A DNA stretch of 64,000 nucleotides from positions 1 to 64,000 of the forward strand of contig NZ_QEWO01000004.1 of the NCBI RefSeq assembly GCF_003402235.1. Reading direction: 5' to 3'. The position numbers were made by a program, and so were the translations under genes. Below, one piece after another: positions 1 through 8,664 of this stretch (the first letter of the stretch is position 1; every line of letters begins with the position of its first letter). Under the pieces are notes generated by a model, which was not told where the DNA came from, did no database searches, and saw nothing but the letters and a program-made list of their open reading frames with translations. This DNA is from Parahaliea mediterranea. GTDB taxonomy: Bacteria > Pseudomonadota > Gammaproteobacteria > Pseudomonadales > Halieaceae.

Positions 1-2
1 GC

Positions 3-113
3 ATATTCCAGGCGGCGCGTGCCAGAGCTCGGGGATATCGCAACACGGAGACGTTCATGACCATGATCTACCTGATTGCCAGCCCTGCGGGCTCGATCCT
101 GAAATCCACATGA
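3..113 (+). CDS. ISL3-like transposase, C-terminal tail (partial)
   Basis: The frame is open from the window edge and ends with a TGA at 111-113 that lies inside the terminal repeat, as is common in compact IS elements. The 36 visible residues contain [20 protein letters not shown]. This is like the C-terminal tail of ISL3/IS204/IS1165 transposases, where an ARG-(Y/F)-R motif is followed by a short hydrophobic stretch. The catalytic DDE domain would lie upstream, outside the window. With so few residues the family call is tentative. Confidence 0.55.
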   Translation: MFQAARARARGYRNTETFMTMIYLIASPAGSILKST

Positions 114-127
114 AATGACGAAGAACC
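106..127 (+). repeat. Terminal inverted repeat of the insertion sequence
   Basis: The 22 bases 106-127 read outward to the IS/miaB junction. On the minus strand they start GGTTCTTCGTCATTTCATGT, close to ISL3-type ends. The transposase stop codon and an ATG at 115 lie within it. That ATG is in frame with the remaining miaB sequence but has no evident ribosome binding site. Confidence 0.6.
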
Positions 128-792
128 ACTTTGTGGCGCGCATTCCCGGCATCGAGCGCATCCGCTATACCACGTCCCACCCGGTGGAGTTTTCCGACGC
201 CCTGATTGAGGCCTACGCCGACATTCCCCAGTTGGTGGACCACCTGCACCTGCCGGTGCAGAGTGGGTCAGACCGCATTCTGATGGCCATGAAGCGCGGC
301 CACACGGCCCTGGAATACAAGTCCAAGATTCGCCACCTGCGCAAAATTCGCCCGGATATTTCCATTTCCTCGGACTTCATCATCGGCTTCCCGGGCGAGA
401 GCGAGGCGGATTTCGCCGCCACCATGAAACTGGTGGAAGATATCGGCTTCGACACCTCCTTCAGCTTTGTGTACAGCGCCCGCCCCGGCACCCCGGCGGC
501 GGAATTGCCCGACGATACCAGCGAAGACACCAAGAAGCAGCGCCTGCAAATCCTGCAGACCCGCATCAACCAGCACGCCCAGGACATCAGCCGGCGCATG
601 GTGGGCAAGGCGCACCGGGTGCTGGTCACCGGCGTGTCCAAGAAGGACCCGGGCCAGTTGCAGGGGCGCACCGAGAACAACCGGGTGATCAATTTCGCCT
701 GCGACGACCTGGCGCTGATCGGCCAGTTTGCCGACATTCTGGTGCACGAGGCCCTGCCCAACTCCCTGCGCGGCGAGTTGCTGCCTGGTTGA
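128..792 (+). pseudogene. miaB: miaB 3' half, tRNA 2-methylthioadenosine synthase, interrupted by IS
   Basis: MiaB is a radical-SAM methylthiotransferase that converts i6A37 to ms2i6A37 in tRNAs. The surviving frame starts at [20 protein letters not shown] and keeps the second half of the radical-SAM domain ([35 protein letters not shown]) and the C-terminal TRAM domain ([19 protein letters not shown]). The N-terminal UPF0004 domain and the CxxxCxxC cluster ligands are missing from this copy; about 250 N-terminal residues are displaced by the insertion sequence. In-frame translation from the ATG at 115, inside the IS end, could give about 225 residues but no active enzyme. The gene is followed by phoH-like-ybeY-corC-lnt, its usual partners. 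Confidence 0.85.
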
Positions 793-856
793 CTGGGACA
801 GATTCCGGGTTATCCTTTGAATTTCAATCTCTTGCCCCCTGTGGCCGACTAACGAT

Positions 857-1888
857 TTGAACAGTGAATCCCCGACGCCTCCGAGCGAGGCGCCGACACA
901 ACAAAGCCTTTCCCTGGAACCCAATGACCCGCGCCACCTGGCCCTGCTCTGCGGCCAGCTGGACAGCCATCTGCGCCAGATCGAAAAGCGCCTGGGCATT
1001 ACCATCAACAACCGGGGCAACCAATTCCTGCTGAGCGGGCCCGCCGACCAGGTGCGCGCCGGTGCCCGGCTGCTGCAGCACCTCTATGCCGAGGTCTGCC
1101 AGGGCGTGGGCCTGTCGCCGGAATCCCTGCACCTGCAACTGCAGCAGGCCGGCCTGGAATCGCTGCAGGAGTACAGCGCCGGCGAAGGCCAGGTAGAGGC
1201 CATCCAGGTCATTCGCACCAAGCGCGCCTCGGTCAAGCCCCGCGGCAAGAACCAGCAGGGCTACGTGCGCGCCATCAAGCACTGCGATATCAACTTCGGC
1301 ATTGGCCCCGCCGGCACCGGCAAGACCTACCTGGCCGTGGCCTGCGCGGTGGAGGCCCTGCTGGAAGAAAAGGTGCGCCGCATCCTGCTGGTGCGCCCGG
1401 CGGTGGAAGCCGGCGAGAAACTGGGCTTTCTGCCTGGCGACCTGAGCCAGAAGATCGACCCCTACCTGCGCCCCCTGTACGACGCCCTCTACGAAATGCT
1501 GGGCTTTGAGACGGTCAACAAGTACATCGAGCGCAACGTGATCGAGGTAGCACCGCTGGCCTTCATGCGCGGGCGCACCCTGAACAACTCCTTCATTATT
1601 CTCGACGAGGCCCAGAACACGACCCGCGAGCAGATGAAGATGTTCCTGACCCGCATCGGCTTTGGCTCCACCGCCGTCATCACCGGCGATGCCACCCAGA
1701 TCGACCTGCCCCGGGGCGCCCAGAGCGGCCTGACCCACGTCAGCAACATCCTCACCGACGTGGAGGGCATCAGCTTTACCTGGTTTGGCAACAAGGACGT
1801 GGTGCGCCACCCCCTGGTGCAGCGTATCGTCGAGGCCTACGACGCCGCCGAAGACCGCGCCACCCCCCTGGACAAGAGCCGACCGTGA
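857..1888 (+). CDS. ybeZ: PhoH-like ATPase (YbeZ)
   Basis: Cytoplasmic PhoH-family P-loop ATPase, linked in other bacteria to YbeY and RNA/ribosome maturation. The 343 residues have an N-terminal KH-like region (about 20-110), Walker A GPAGTGKT at residues 150-157 and Walker B FIILDEAQ near 246. Length is typical for the family. The best start is a TTG at 857 ([10 protein letters not shown]...). No ATG or GTG exists in frame before the conserved region. The gene sits 64 bp after miaB, and its stop overlaps the GTG start of ybeY (GTGA), so the two are translationally coupled. Its promoter may lie in the miaB remnant, since transcription from upstream is now interrupted by the IS unless the element provides a promoter. 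Confidence 0.95.
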   Translation: MNSESPTPPSEAPTQQSLSLEPNDPRHLALLCGQLDSHLRQIEKRLGITINNRGNQFLLSGPADQVRAGARLLQHLYAEVCQGVGLSPESLHLQLQQAGLESLQEYSAGEGQVEAIQVIRTKRASVKPRGKNQQGYVRAIKHCDINFGIGPAGTGKTYLAVACAVEALLEEKVRRILLVRPAVEAGEKLGFLPGDLSQKIDPYLRPLYDALYEMLGFETVNKYIERNVIEVAPLAFMRGRTLNNSFIILDEAQNTTREQMKMFLTRIGFGSTAVITGDATQIDLPRGAQSGLTHVSNILTDVEGISFTWFGNKDVVRHPLVQRIVEAYDAAEDRATPLDKSRP

Positions 1889-2445
1889 CCCTCACCGTGG
1901 ATATCCAGCGCGCCACCGCCGAGCCTGTACCCGACGAGGACGACATACGACGCTGGATTGACGCCGCCCTCGCCGGCCACCGCGACGGCCAGGACACCGA
2001 AATCGCCCTGCGCCTGGTGGACCGGGAGGAAATGACCGCCCTCAACGGCCAGTACCGGGGCAAGCCGCGCCCCACCAATGTGCTGTCGTTTCCCTCCGAC
2101 CTGCCCGCCGAGCTGGGCCTGCCCCTGCTGGGGGACATGGTCATCTGCGCGCCGGTGGTGGCCGAGGAGGCCCGGGCGCAACACAAGAGCGATGCGGCCC
2201 ACTGGGCCCACCTGTGCGTGCACGGCACCCTGCACCTGCTGGGCTACGACCATATTGAAGACAGCGAGGCCGAGGCCATGGAAGCCCTGGAAACCCGGGT
2301 GCTGGCTGGCCTGGGCTATCCCTGCCCGTACACCGTCACCGACGCCAGCACCGACACCAATAACCGCACCGATACGGCACAACCACCCCGCCCGGACCGC
2401 TCGGGCACGACCGCAGACACCGCCAAGGAGCACAGCCCCCAATGA
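1885..2445 (+). CDS. ybeY: YbeY endoribonuclease / rRNA maturation factor
   Basis: YbeY is a single-metal RNase-like protein needed for 16S rRNA 3' processing and ribosome quality control. The metal site H3xH5xH is present as [11 protein letters not shown] at residues 113-123 (H113, H117, H123), and the conserved RPTNVLSFP segment is at 62-70. The gene starts with GTG overlapping the ybeZ stop by 4 bases and overlaps the corC start (ATGA), so it sits in a coupled operon. The last 35 or so residues (from about 150) are a Thr/Asp/Pro-rich tail that goes beyond the usual YbeY fold and is probably disordered. Confidence 0.95.
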   Translation: MTLTVDIQRATAEPVPDEDDIRRWIDAALAGHRDGQDTEIALRLVDREEMTALNGQYRGKPRPTNVLSFPSDLPAELGLPLLGDMVICAPVVAEEARAQHKSDAAHWAHLCVHGTLHLLGYDHIEDSEAEAMEALETRVLAGLGYPCPYTVTDASTDTNNRTDTAQPPRPDRSGTTADTAKEHSPQ

Positions 2446-3287
2446 GCGAAGACCGCAACGGCAGCGAATCAGGCGACAAGTCCTGGCTCGAAAAGATCGC
2501 CCTGCTCTTTTCCTCGGACCCTCACAGCCGCAACGACCTGGAAGAGGTTCTCACCATTGCCGCTGAGAACGAGGTGATCGATGAGGACGCCCGCAGCATC
2601 ATGGAAGGGGCGATGAAGGTCAGCGACATGCAGGCCCGGGACATCATGATCCCGCGGGCGCAGATGGTGGTGATCAAGGCGGAGTGCACGCTGGAGGAAA
2701 TGCTGCCGCAGATCATCCGCTCCGCCCACTCGCGCTACCCGGTGGTGGGCGACAGCCCCGACGACGTGCTGGGCATTCTGCTGGCCAAGGACCTGCTGCC
2801 GCAGATTCTGGCCAAGGACAACGACAGCTTCCAGATTCGCGACCTGCTGCGCCCCACCGTGGTGGTGCCAGAGAGCAAGCGCCTCAACGTGCTGCTGCGG
2901 GAATTCCGCGAGAACCGCAACCACATGGCCATCGTCATTGACGAATACGGCGGTGTGGCCGGGCTGGTGACCATCGAGGACGTGCTGGAGGAAATCGTCG
3001 GCGACATCGAGGATGAAACCGACCACGAAGAAGACCAGTTCATCCGCAAAATCTCCGACGAAGACTACTTCATCAAGGCCCTGACGCCGATTGAAGACTT
3101 CAACGAGCACTTCAAGACGACCTTCAGCGACGAGGAATTCGACACCATCGGCGGCCTGGTCATCCAGGCCTTCGGTCACATGCCCGCGCGCAACGAGGTC
3201 ACCACCATCGACAATTTTGAATTCAAGGTGATCAACGCCGACCAGCGCAAGATCCACAGCCTGCGCATGCGGCCCGTGGAAGACTGA
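2442..3287 (+). CDS. corC: CorC/YbeX family CBS-domain protein
   Basis: CorC (YbeX) is a soluble protein with paired CBS domains (about residues 66-190) and a C-terminal CorC_HlyC domain (about 200-278). It has been linked to magnesium/cobalt efflux and, through its operon with ybeZ-ybeY, to ribosome maintenance. Visible hallmarks are DIMIPRAQM at the first CBS domain, [20 protein letters not shown] in the second and the C-terminal [15 protein letters not shown]. At 281 residues it matches the family length and lacks the DUF21 membrane part of larger relatives. The ATG at 2442 overlaps the ybeY stop by 4 bases; lnt follows 3 bases after. Confidence 0.95.
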   Translation: MSEDRNGSESGDKSWLEKIALLFSSDPHSRNDLEEVLTIAAENEVIDEDARSIMEGAMKVSDMQARDIMIPRAQMVVIKAECTLEEMLPQIIRSAHSRYPVVGDSPDDVLGILLAKDLLPQILAKDNDSFQIRDLLRPTVVVPESKRLNVLLREFRENRNHMAIVIDEYGGVAGLVTIEDVLEEIVGDIEDETDHEEDQFIRKISDEDYFIKALTPIEDFNEHFKTTFSDEEFDTIGGLVIQAFGHMPARNEVTTIDNFEFKVINADQRKIHSLRMRPVED

Positions 3288-3290
3288 GCG

Positions 3291-4841
3291 GTGCCGGCCC
3301 CCTTGCCGGTGGAGCGCCTGCCGCGCTGGGCGGCGGCGCTGGCCAGCCTGATCGCCGGCGCCCTGGTCACCCTGTCGCTGGCACCCTACAACCTGTGGCC
3401 GGCGGGCATTCTCTCCTGCCTGCTGCTGTGCGCCCTGCTGGATGGCACCAGTCTGCGCCAGGCCCTGTGGCGCGGCTGGCTGTACGGCTTGGGCTTCTTT
3501 GGCGCCGGCACGTCCTGGGTCTATGTCAGCATCCACGTCTACGGCTACGCCCCGGTGCCCCTGGCGCTGCTGCTCACCGTGCTGTTCTGCGCCGGCCTGG
3601 CCCTGTTCCAGCTGATCTTTGCCGGGTGCTACGTGCGCTGGGTGCGGGGCCTGCCGGCCGGGGTCCTGATGGGCTTTCCGGCCCTGTGGGTGCTCTCGGA
3701 ATGGCTGCGCAGCTGGTTCCTCACCGGCTTTCCCTGGCTCTATCTGGGCTATGCCCATATCGACACCCCGCTGGCGGGCTGGGCGCCGGTAACCGGCGTG
3801 TACGGGCTGTCCTTCGCCTGCGCCCTCAGCGCCAGCGGCCTGTACATTGCCTGGCGCAAACGGCGCGCCTCGGTGTGGATTTCCGCCGCCACCGCCCTGC
3901 TCGTAACCTGGGTGGGCGGCGCTCTGCTAAAGCCCGTGGAATGGGTGGCGCCGGCCAACGAAACACCGCTGCAGATCGCCTTCTACCAGCCCAATATCCC
4001 CCAGCAGCTGAAATGGGAGCGCAGCTACCTGCCGCACATCCTGGGCCAGTACGGCGAGGTGATGGACCCGCTCTACGGCAAGGACATTGTGATCTGGCCC
4101 GAGTCCGCCGTGCCGCGCTACTACCAGGACATGCAAGCCTGGTTTGAGCCCCTCGCCCGGCGCGCCGCCAGCGGCGAGACCACCCTGATCAGCGGCGTTC
4201 CCTGGCGTGGCGAGCAGGGCGGCGAGTACTACAACAGCGTGGTGGCCCTGGGCAGTGGCGCGGGCGTGTACCACAAACAGCGGCTGGTGCCCTTTGGCGA
4301 ATACGTGCCACTGGAGGACTGGCTGCGGGGGCTCATCGCCTTCTTCGACCTGCCCATGTCCGGCTTCAGCGCCGGCCACAGCGACCAGCCGCCCCTGCGC
4401 GCCGGGCCCTGGCGGGTGGCACCGCTGATCTGCTACGAAATCGCCTATCCCCAGCAGGCCGCCGTGGCGGCGCGCAACGCCGACCTGCTGCTGACAGTGA
4501 GCAACGACAGCTGGTTTGGCGATTCCATCGGCCCCCTGCAGCACCTGCAGATGGCCCAGATGCGGGCGCTGGAAAATGGCCGCTACGTGCTGCGCGGCAC
4601 CAACAACGGCGTGTCGGCCATCATCAACCCCCAGGGCCACATCACCGCCGCCAGCGAGCAGTTTGTGGAAACCGTACTCAGCGGCGAAGCCCAGGTGATG
4701 CTGGGCCGCACGCCGTTTACCAGTTTTGGCGTATGGCCGATGGTGGGGGGCAGCGCCCTGGCGCTGCTGGTGATGGCCGCCATCTGGTACAGCCAGCCCG
4801 GAGAGCGGCGCCGCCAGCGCCAGGCTGGCACGCCGGGTTAG
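3291..4841 (+). CDS. lnt: Apolipoprotein N-acyltransferase
   Basis: Lnt transfers an acyl chain from phospholipid to the N-terminal cysteine of apolipoproteins in the inner membrane. The protein has 516 residues. Six or more hydrophobic segments occupy about 15-215, then a nitrilase-like periplasmic domain (about 228-480) and a final transmembrane helix near 480-500. The catalytic triad is visible: Glu271 in IWPESAVP, Lys329 in YHKQRLVPFGEYVP and Cys381 in LICYEIAYP. It starts with GTG three bases after corC, the last gene of this operon. Its stop overlaps the end of the convergent HMG-CoA-lyase-like gene by 4 bases, with no room for a terminator between them. Confidence 0.96.
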   Translation: MPAPLPVERLPRWAAALASLIAGALVTLSLAPYNLWPAGILSCLLLCALLDGTSLRQALWRGWLYGLGFFGAGTSWVYVSIHVYGYAPVPLALLLTVLFCAGLALFQLIFAGCYVRWVRGLPAGVLMGFPALWVLSEWLRSWFLTGFPWLYLGYAHIDTPLAGWAPVTGVYGLSFACALSASGLYIAWRKRRASVWISAATALLVTWVGGALLKPVEWVAPANETPLQIAFYQPNIPQQLKWERSYLPHILGQYGEVMDPLYGKDIVIWPESAVPRYYQDMQAWFEPLARRAASGETTLISGVPWRGEQGGEYYNSVVALGSGAGVYHKQRLVPFGEYVPLEDWLRGLIAFFDLPMSGFSAGHSDQPPLRAGPWRVAPLICYEIAYPQQAAVAARNADLLLTVSNDSWFGDSIGPLQHLQMAQMRALENGRYVLRGTNNGVSAIINPQGHITAASEQFVETVLSGEAQVMLGRTPFTSFGVWPMVGGSALALLVMAAIWYSQPGERRRQRQAGTPG

Positions 4842-5773
4842 CGCACCACCTGCTCGCCCCGCAGGCGACCCTTCTCCTGCTGTAGGGTCAGCCAGCGCCA
4901 GGCGCGGCCGCCGACACAGGCGCCGGTCAACTCGCCAACCAGCTGCACACTGCGCAGCAGGGCGGATAGCTCAACGCCGGTGCTGAACCCCTCCTGCCCC
5001 AGCAGCAATACCAGATCCTCGGTGGCGATATTGCCGCTGGCGCCAGGGGCAAAGGGGCAGCCGCCCAGCCCGCCGATGGAGGCATCGAAGCGGCGAATGC
5101 CCGCCCCCAGGGCCGCGTAGGTGTTGGCCACCCCAAAAGCCCGGGTATCGTGGAAGTGGCAGGTGAGGCGCTCGCTGCCGAAGGCGTCAACCGCCTCGGC
5201 GGCCAGCGTCTCCACCGCACCGGGCGACGCCGCCCCGATGGTATCTGCCAGCACAATATTGGCTGCCCCGGCTTCCAGCAGGTCGCCGGACAGGCGCATG
5301 ACTTCTGCGGCGGATACGGCGCCCTCGAAGGGGCACTCCCAGGCGGTTGCCACGTAGGCCTGCACTGCAATGCCCGCCTCACTCGCCCGGGCAAGTACGT
5401 CCCGGCTCACCGCCATCGCGTCCGCGGTCGACATGCGGATGTTTTTTTCGTTCATGGTGTTGCTGGCGGCCACCACCAGATTGACCGTGGTACAACCCGC
5501 TTCCCGGGCCAGCTCGTAACCGCGCAGGTTAGGCACCAGCACCGAGTAGTCCGCGGCGCCCGGCGGCAGTGCGGCGACCACCTCGTCGGTGCCCGCCATG
5601 GCGGGCACCGCCTTCGGCGACACGAAAGCGCCGACCTCCACCGCGCTGATGCCGGTGGCCAGCAGGCTTTCAATCAACTGCACACGCTGTGCCGGCGCCA
5701 GCACCCGCGCCTGGTTTTGCAGGCCGTCCCGCGGCCCAACCTCGTTGATTACCACCGATTCGCTGCGCGCCAT
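4838..5773 (-). CDS. Hydroxymethylglutaryl-CoA lyase family protein
   Basis: Members cleave 3-hydroxy-3-methylglutaryl-CoA, or longer 3-hydroxy-3-alkylglutaryl-CoAs, to acetyl-CoA and a keto acid by a metal-dependent retro-Claisen reaction. Of 311 residues, GPRDGLQ at 13-19 gives the catalytic Arg-Asp, HFHD at 206-209 gives metal-binding His206/His208, and GLGGCPFAPGASGN at 235-248 carries the active-site Cys239. The TIM-barrel length is normal. The gene is last in a minus-strand operon (MFS, acyl-CoA dehydrogenase, this gene; 3 bp gap). No leucine-pathway genes (methylcrotonyl-CoA carboxylase, isovaleryl-CoA dehydrogenase set) sit beside it, so a branched or alkylated acyl-CoA other than HMG-CoA is possible. 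Confidence 0.88.
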   Translation of the reverse strand: MARSESVVINEVGPRDGLQNQARVLAPAQRVQLIESLLATGISAVEVGAFVSPKAVPAMAGTDEVVAALPPGAADYSVLVPNLRGYELAREAGCTTVNLVVAASNTMNEKNIRMSTADAMAVSRDVLARASEAGIAVQAYVATAWECPFEGAVSAAEVMRLSGDLLEAGAANIVLADTIGAASPGAVETLAAEAVDAFGSERLTCHFHDTRAFGVANTYAALGAGIRRFDASIGGLGGCPFAPGASGNIATEDLVLLLGQEGFSTGVELSALLRSVQLVGELTGACVGGRAWRWLTLQQEKGRLRGEQVVR

Positions 5774-5776
5774 CGC

Positions 5777-6931
5777 CTAACCTGCCTGCTCGGTCAAGCC
5801 GATGGAGCGGGCGATAATTTCCTTCATCACCTCCGAGGTGCCGCCAAAAATGCGGGTGATACGGGCATCGGCATAGGCCCGGCTGATGGGGTATTCATCC
5901 ATGTAGCCGTAGCCGCCGAAGAATTGCAGGCACTCATCCACTACCCGCGCCTGCAACTCGCTGGAAAACAGCTTGATCTTGGCGGCGGCATCGCCGGTCA
6001 AGCGGCCGTCGTTGAGCAGGGTCACGCAGTGGTCCACATACACCTGGGCAATGTCGATTTCGGTGCGCATTTCCGCCATTTTGAAACGGGTGTTCTGCAT
6101 GGCGCCGAGGCGCCGGCCAAAGAGTTGGCGCTCCTGGATGTAGTCCATGGTCCAGTCAAAGGCCGCCTGACACGACGCGACATTGGTGGCGGCGGCAATC
6201 AGGCGCTCTTCCGCCAGCCCGGCCATCAGGTAGTGGAAGCCCTTTGCCGGGTCACCCAAGACGTTGGCGGCGGGCACCACCACGTTGTCAAAGAACAGCT
6301 CGGATGTGTCCTGGCTGTGCATGCCCAGCTTCTTCAAATGACGGCCGCGCGCAAAGCCCGCCATCCCTCGCTCCACCAGGAACAGGCCGATTTCCCGCGG
6401 CTTTTGCGGGTTAGTCTTGGCCGCCACCACGACAATGTCCGCCAGCTGGCCATTGGAAATAAACGTTTTGGCGCCGTTGAGCACCCAGTCGTCGCCACGG
6501 CGCTCGGCCGTGGCCTTCATGCCGGCCAGGTCACTGCCGGCACCGGGTTCAGTCATGGCCACCGCCAGAATGCTCTCGCCGCGAATGCAGGGTGGCAACA
6601 GGCGCTGTTTCTGTTCCTCGCTGCCGTTATTGCCGATGTAGGGCGCCACCAGCGCGCTGTGCAGGGGCAGATAAAACCCGGTCTCACCAATGCGCATCAG
6701 TTCTTCGATCTGGATCTGGGTATAGCGAAAATCGCTGACACCCAGGCCGCCATAGGCCTCGTCCGCCCAGGGCAGAAGGTAGCCCTGCTCGCCGGCCTTC
6801 AACCACAGGTCGCGGGACACCATGCCCTGCTCCCGCCAGGCAGCCTGATGGGGCACTACCTCCCTCTCCAGGAAGAGGCGGAAGGCCTCGCGGAACATCT
6901 GGTGTTCCTCGGTGAAATTACGCTGCTCCAT
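5777..6931 (-). CDS. Acyl-CoA dehydrogenase family protein
   Basis: FAD-dependent acyl-CoA dehydrogenase of 384 residues, expected to introduce an alpha,beta double bond into an acyl-CoA and pass electrons to ETF. The N-terminal helical domain, the AMTEPGAGSDLAGM flavin/substrate motif near 130-143, GAKTFISNGQ, and the C-terminal GGYGYMDEYPISR and IFGGTSEVMKEI are visible. The position that is often the catalytic Glu in a YEGT motif is Gly here (FGGT), so the base must lie elsewhere, as in isovaleryl-CoA-type enzymes. A GGGAG ribosome site lies 7 bases before the ATG. It is the middle gene of the operon started by the MFS transporter and controlled from the 8327-8664 region. Confidence 0.9.
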   Translation of the reverse strand: MEQRNFTEEHQMFREAFRLFLEREVVPHQAAWREQGMVSRDLWLKAGEQGYLLPWADEAYGGLGVSDFRYTQIQIEELMRIGETGFYLPLHSALVAPYIGNNGSEEQKQRLLPPCIRGESILAVAMTEPGAGSDLAGMKATAERRGDDWVLNGAKTFISNGQLADIVVVAAKTNPQKPREIGLFLVERGMAGFARGRHLKKLGMHSQDTSELFFDNVVVPAANVLGDPAKGFHYLMAGLAEERLIAAATNVASCQAAFDWTMDYIQERQLFGRRLGAMQNTRFKMAEMRTEIDIAQVYVDHCVTLLNDGRLTGDAAAKIKLFSSELQARVVDECLQFFGGYGYMDEYPISRAYADARITRIFGGTSEVMKEIIARSIGLTEQAG

Positions 6932-6970
6932 GTCTGTCTCCCGAAGGTGTTCTGATCTGCGCCGCTTCTG

Positions 6971-8326
6971 TCAGCTCCACTGCTGGGCCTCCAGAATGGC
7001 CTCCCGACGCGCCCTGGCACCGTAGAGCATCACCGCCAGCGCCAGCGGCACCAGCACCGCCGCCACCAGGGCGATGGACTTGCCAAGGGCAGCATCGCTC
7101 TGGAATACGTAGTCTGTGGTGGCGGCCACCACGGTTGGACCAAGGCCGAGCCCCAGCAGATTGGCGCCGAGGAAGTAGAGCGCCACCGCCTGGCCACGCA
7201 TCTGGTTTGGGGTCATCAGCTGGATGACGCCACCGGAAATACCGCCCTGAAAGGCGGAGAAGAAAATAGCCAGAGACAGGCAGGCCACTGCCAGGGTCGG
7301 GTCGGTCACAAAACCCATGGCCACGGCAAAGGGCAGCAGGCAGGCAGCGGTTATCATGATGACCTGGCTGTAGGCGTCGCTGTTACCACGGGAGAACCAG
7401 CGATCGGCGATCAGGCCACCTGATAACAAGCCAACTGTACCGCCAATCATCATCGCCATGCCGGTGATCCAGCCGGCGGTGGAAGGCGCAAAGCCGAAGC
7501 CCCGCATCAGGTAGGTCGGCCCCCACACGTTGAGGCTGAACACCACCATGATGTAGGCGGACATGCCCAGAATATGGCAGAGAAAGGCCCGCTTTCTGGC
7601 GGCCACAAAGGCCACCACCTCGGCAACCGGAATGCCCTGCCCGGCCGATGCCAGCCCCCCTTTGCGCTCGGGTTCGCGCACCGTGGCCAGCATCAGAACG
7701 GCCACCAGCACACCTGGCAGGCCTACCGCCAGAAAGGTCGCCTGCCAGCCTTCGACCCTGCCAATCAGGGGAACAATCACTTCGCCGAGACTCTCCACAT
7801 AAGCCACCACTTCGGCGCCAATCATGTAGGCAAGGCCGGACCCAATGGTCACCCCCACCGTATACAGGCTGAGGGCCCGGGCCAGCACCCCCCGGGGGAA
7901 ATAATCGGTGATCATTGAATAAGCCGCCGGCGACAGGCTGGCCTCGCCCACACCGACCCCCACCCGGGCCAGGAACAGGCCCCAGAAACTTTGCGCCAGG
8001 CCACACAGGGCAGTCATCACGCTCCATACGGCAATGCCGATGGAAATCAGCCAGCGCCGGCTGTAACGGTCGGCGATGCGCGCCAGTGGCAGGCCCATCA
8101 CTGCGTAGAACACGGCAAAGGCCATGCCCGCCAGCAGGCTGTACTGGGTGTCGCTGATACCAAAGCTGGCGCGTACCGGTTCTACCAGCAGCCCCATAAT
8201 CATGCGATCGATGAAGGAGAAGGTCTGGGCCAGCATGAGCACCAGTACCACGTACCAGGGGTACCAGCCGGCGGTCGGCGGGGCCGCAGCCCCGGCCCTG
8301 TTATTGTGAATAGCTTCCACCGCCAT
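6971..8326 (-). CDS. MFS transporter, spinster-like
   Basis: Twelve hydrophobic segments over 451 residues and the MFS motif A-like ARIADRYSRRW near 90-100 identify a major facilitator. The SDTQYSLLAGMAFAVFYA segment is typical of the spinster-like branch, often annotated as aromatic or organic acid uptake. It is the first gene of a minus-strand operon with an acyl-CoA dehydrogenase and an HMG-CoA-lyase-like gene, so it probably imports the carboxylic acid or terpenoid-like substrate they process (inference). Its promoter region carries an exact TTTAAT-N4-ATTAAA palindrome between a TTGACA box and a weak -10. Confidence 0.9.
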   Translation of the reverse strand: MAVEAIHNNRAGAAAPPTAGWYPWYVVLVLMLAQTFSFIDRMIMGLLVEPVRASFGISDTQYSLLAGMAFAVFYAVMGLPLARIADRYSRRWLISIGIAVWSVMTALCGLAQSFWGLFLARVGVGVGEASLSPAAYSMITDYFPRGVLARALSLYTVGVTIGSGLAYMIGAEVVAYVESLGEVIVPLIGRVEGWQATFLAVGLPGVLVAVLMLATVREPERKGGLASAGQGIPVAEVVAFVAARKRAFLCHILGMSAYIMVVFSLNVWGPTYLMRGFGFAPSTAGWITGMAMMIGGTVGLLSGGLIADRWFSRGNSDAYSQVIMITAACLLPFAVAMGFVTDPTLAVACLSLAIFFSAFQGGISGGVIQLMTPNQMRGQAVALYFLGANLLGLGLGPTVVAATTDYVFQSDAALGKSIALVAAVLVPLALAVMLYGARARREAILEAQQWS

Positions 8327-8419
8327 TCTCCCCGTGTTTAGGATGCTGTCTGCCGCCGGCCTGTCCGGGCAGTTGCAGGCTCTGCCGCTGCCGGCAGAAC
8401 TTAATGCAGAGAAAACTAT

Positions 8420-8435
8420 TTTAATGATGATTAAA
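8420..8435 (-). promoter_or_regulatory. Operator TTTAAT-N4-ATTAAA in the MFS promoter
   Basis: An exact 16-bp palindrome (TTTAAT GATG ATTAAA) lies 94 bp upstream of the MFS start. On the minus strand it fills the 17-bp spacer between TTGACA (8436-8441) and TAGTTT (8413-8418). A repressor bound here would block RNA polymerase. The same motif recurs at 8574, 27097, 32204 and 45079. Confidence 0.7.
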
Positions 8436-8573
8436 TGTCAAGGCGCACTGGCTGCCGCAGCACTCATGGCGCCAGAAAGCGTCGGGCAGCGCTCCCGGCC
8501 TCCGCAACGCCACAACTGATGTGAGCCCTGCGGGCAATGCATACCGCCAAAAAATTAGCGCAAACAAAATTAG

Positions 8574-8589
8574 TTTAATATCTATTAAA
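8574..8589 (+). promoter_or_regulatory. Operator TTTAAT-N4-ATTAAA upstream of the LvaC-like operon
   Basis: Exact copy of the palindrome (TTTAAT ATCT ATTAAA) 76 bp before the acyl-CoA dehydrogenase start at 8665. A TACACT -10-like box follows at 8597-8602, so the left half-site overlaps the -35 position. With the site at 8420 it forms a divergent control region. The rest of the 8327-8664 gap shows no gene. Confidence 0.7.
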
Positions 8590-8664
8590 ATCGATCTACA
8601 CTGCACAGCGGGCGGCACAACAGGCAAGCTGGCAATAACAACGTCACCACCACAGGATCGCGCA

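Larger units (their letters stand above)
1..127 (+). mobile_element. 3' end of an ISL3-like insertion sequence interrupting miaB
   Basis: Seen: the first 127 bases do not continue MiaB. They hold the end of a transposase-like frame (3-113) followed by a terminal sequence (106-127) whose reverse complement begins GGTTCTTCGTCATTT. This resembles the GGCTCTT... ends of ISL3-family elements. MiaB homology starts directly after it. ISL3 elements usually duplicate 8 bp of target, so 128-135 (ACTTTGTG) would be one copy of the target duplication. The other end lies outside the window, so element length and the second repeat cannot be checked. The family assignment is from memory of ISL3 ends and transposase tails. 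Confidence 0.68.

Noticed and set aside
5150-6955. 601-residue open frame antisense to the lyase and dehydrogenase genes
   Set aside because: It is a by-product of high GC3 on the opposite strand; composition is His/Gly/Arg-rich, no domain is recognisable and both sense genes are well supported.
8521-8664. 48-codon extension of the LvaC-like dehydrogenase
   Set aside because: It spans the operator and promoter and shows no homology-like sequence; ATG 8665 has an AGGA site.
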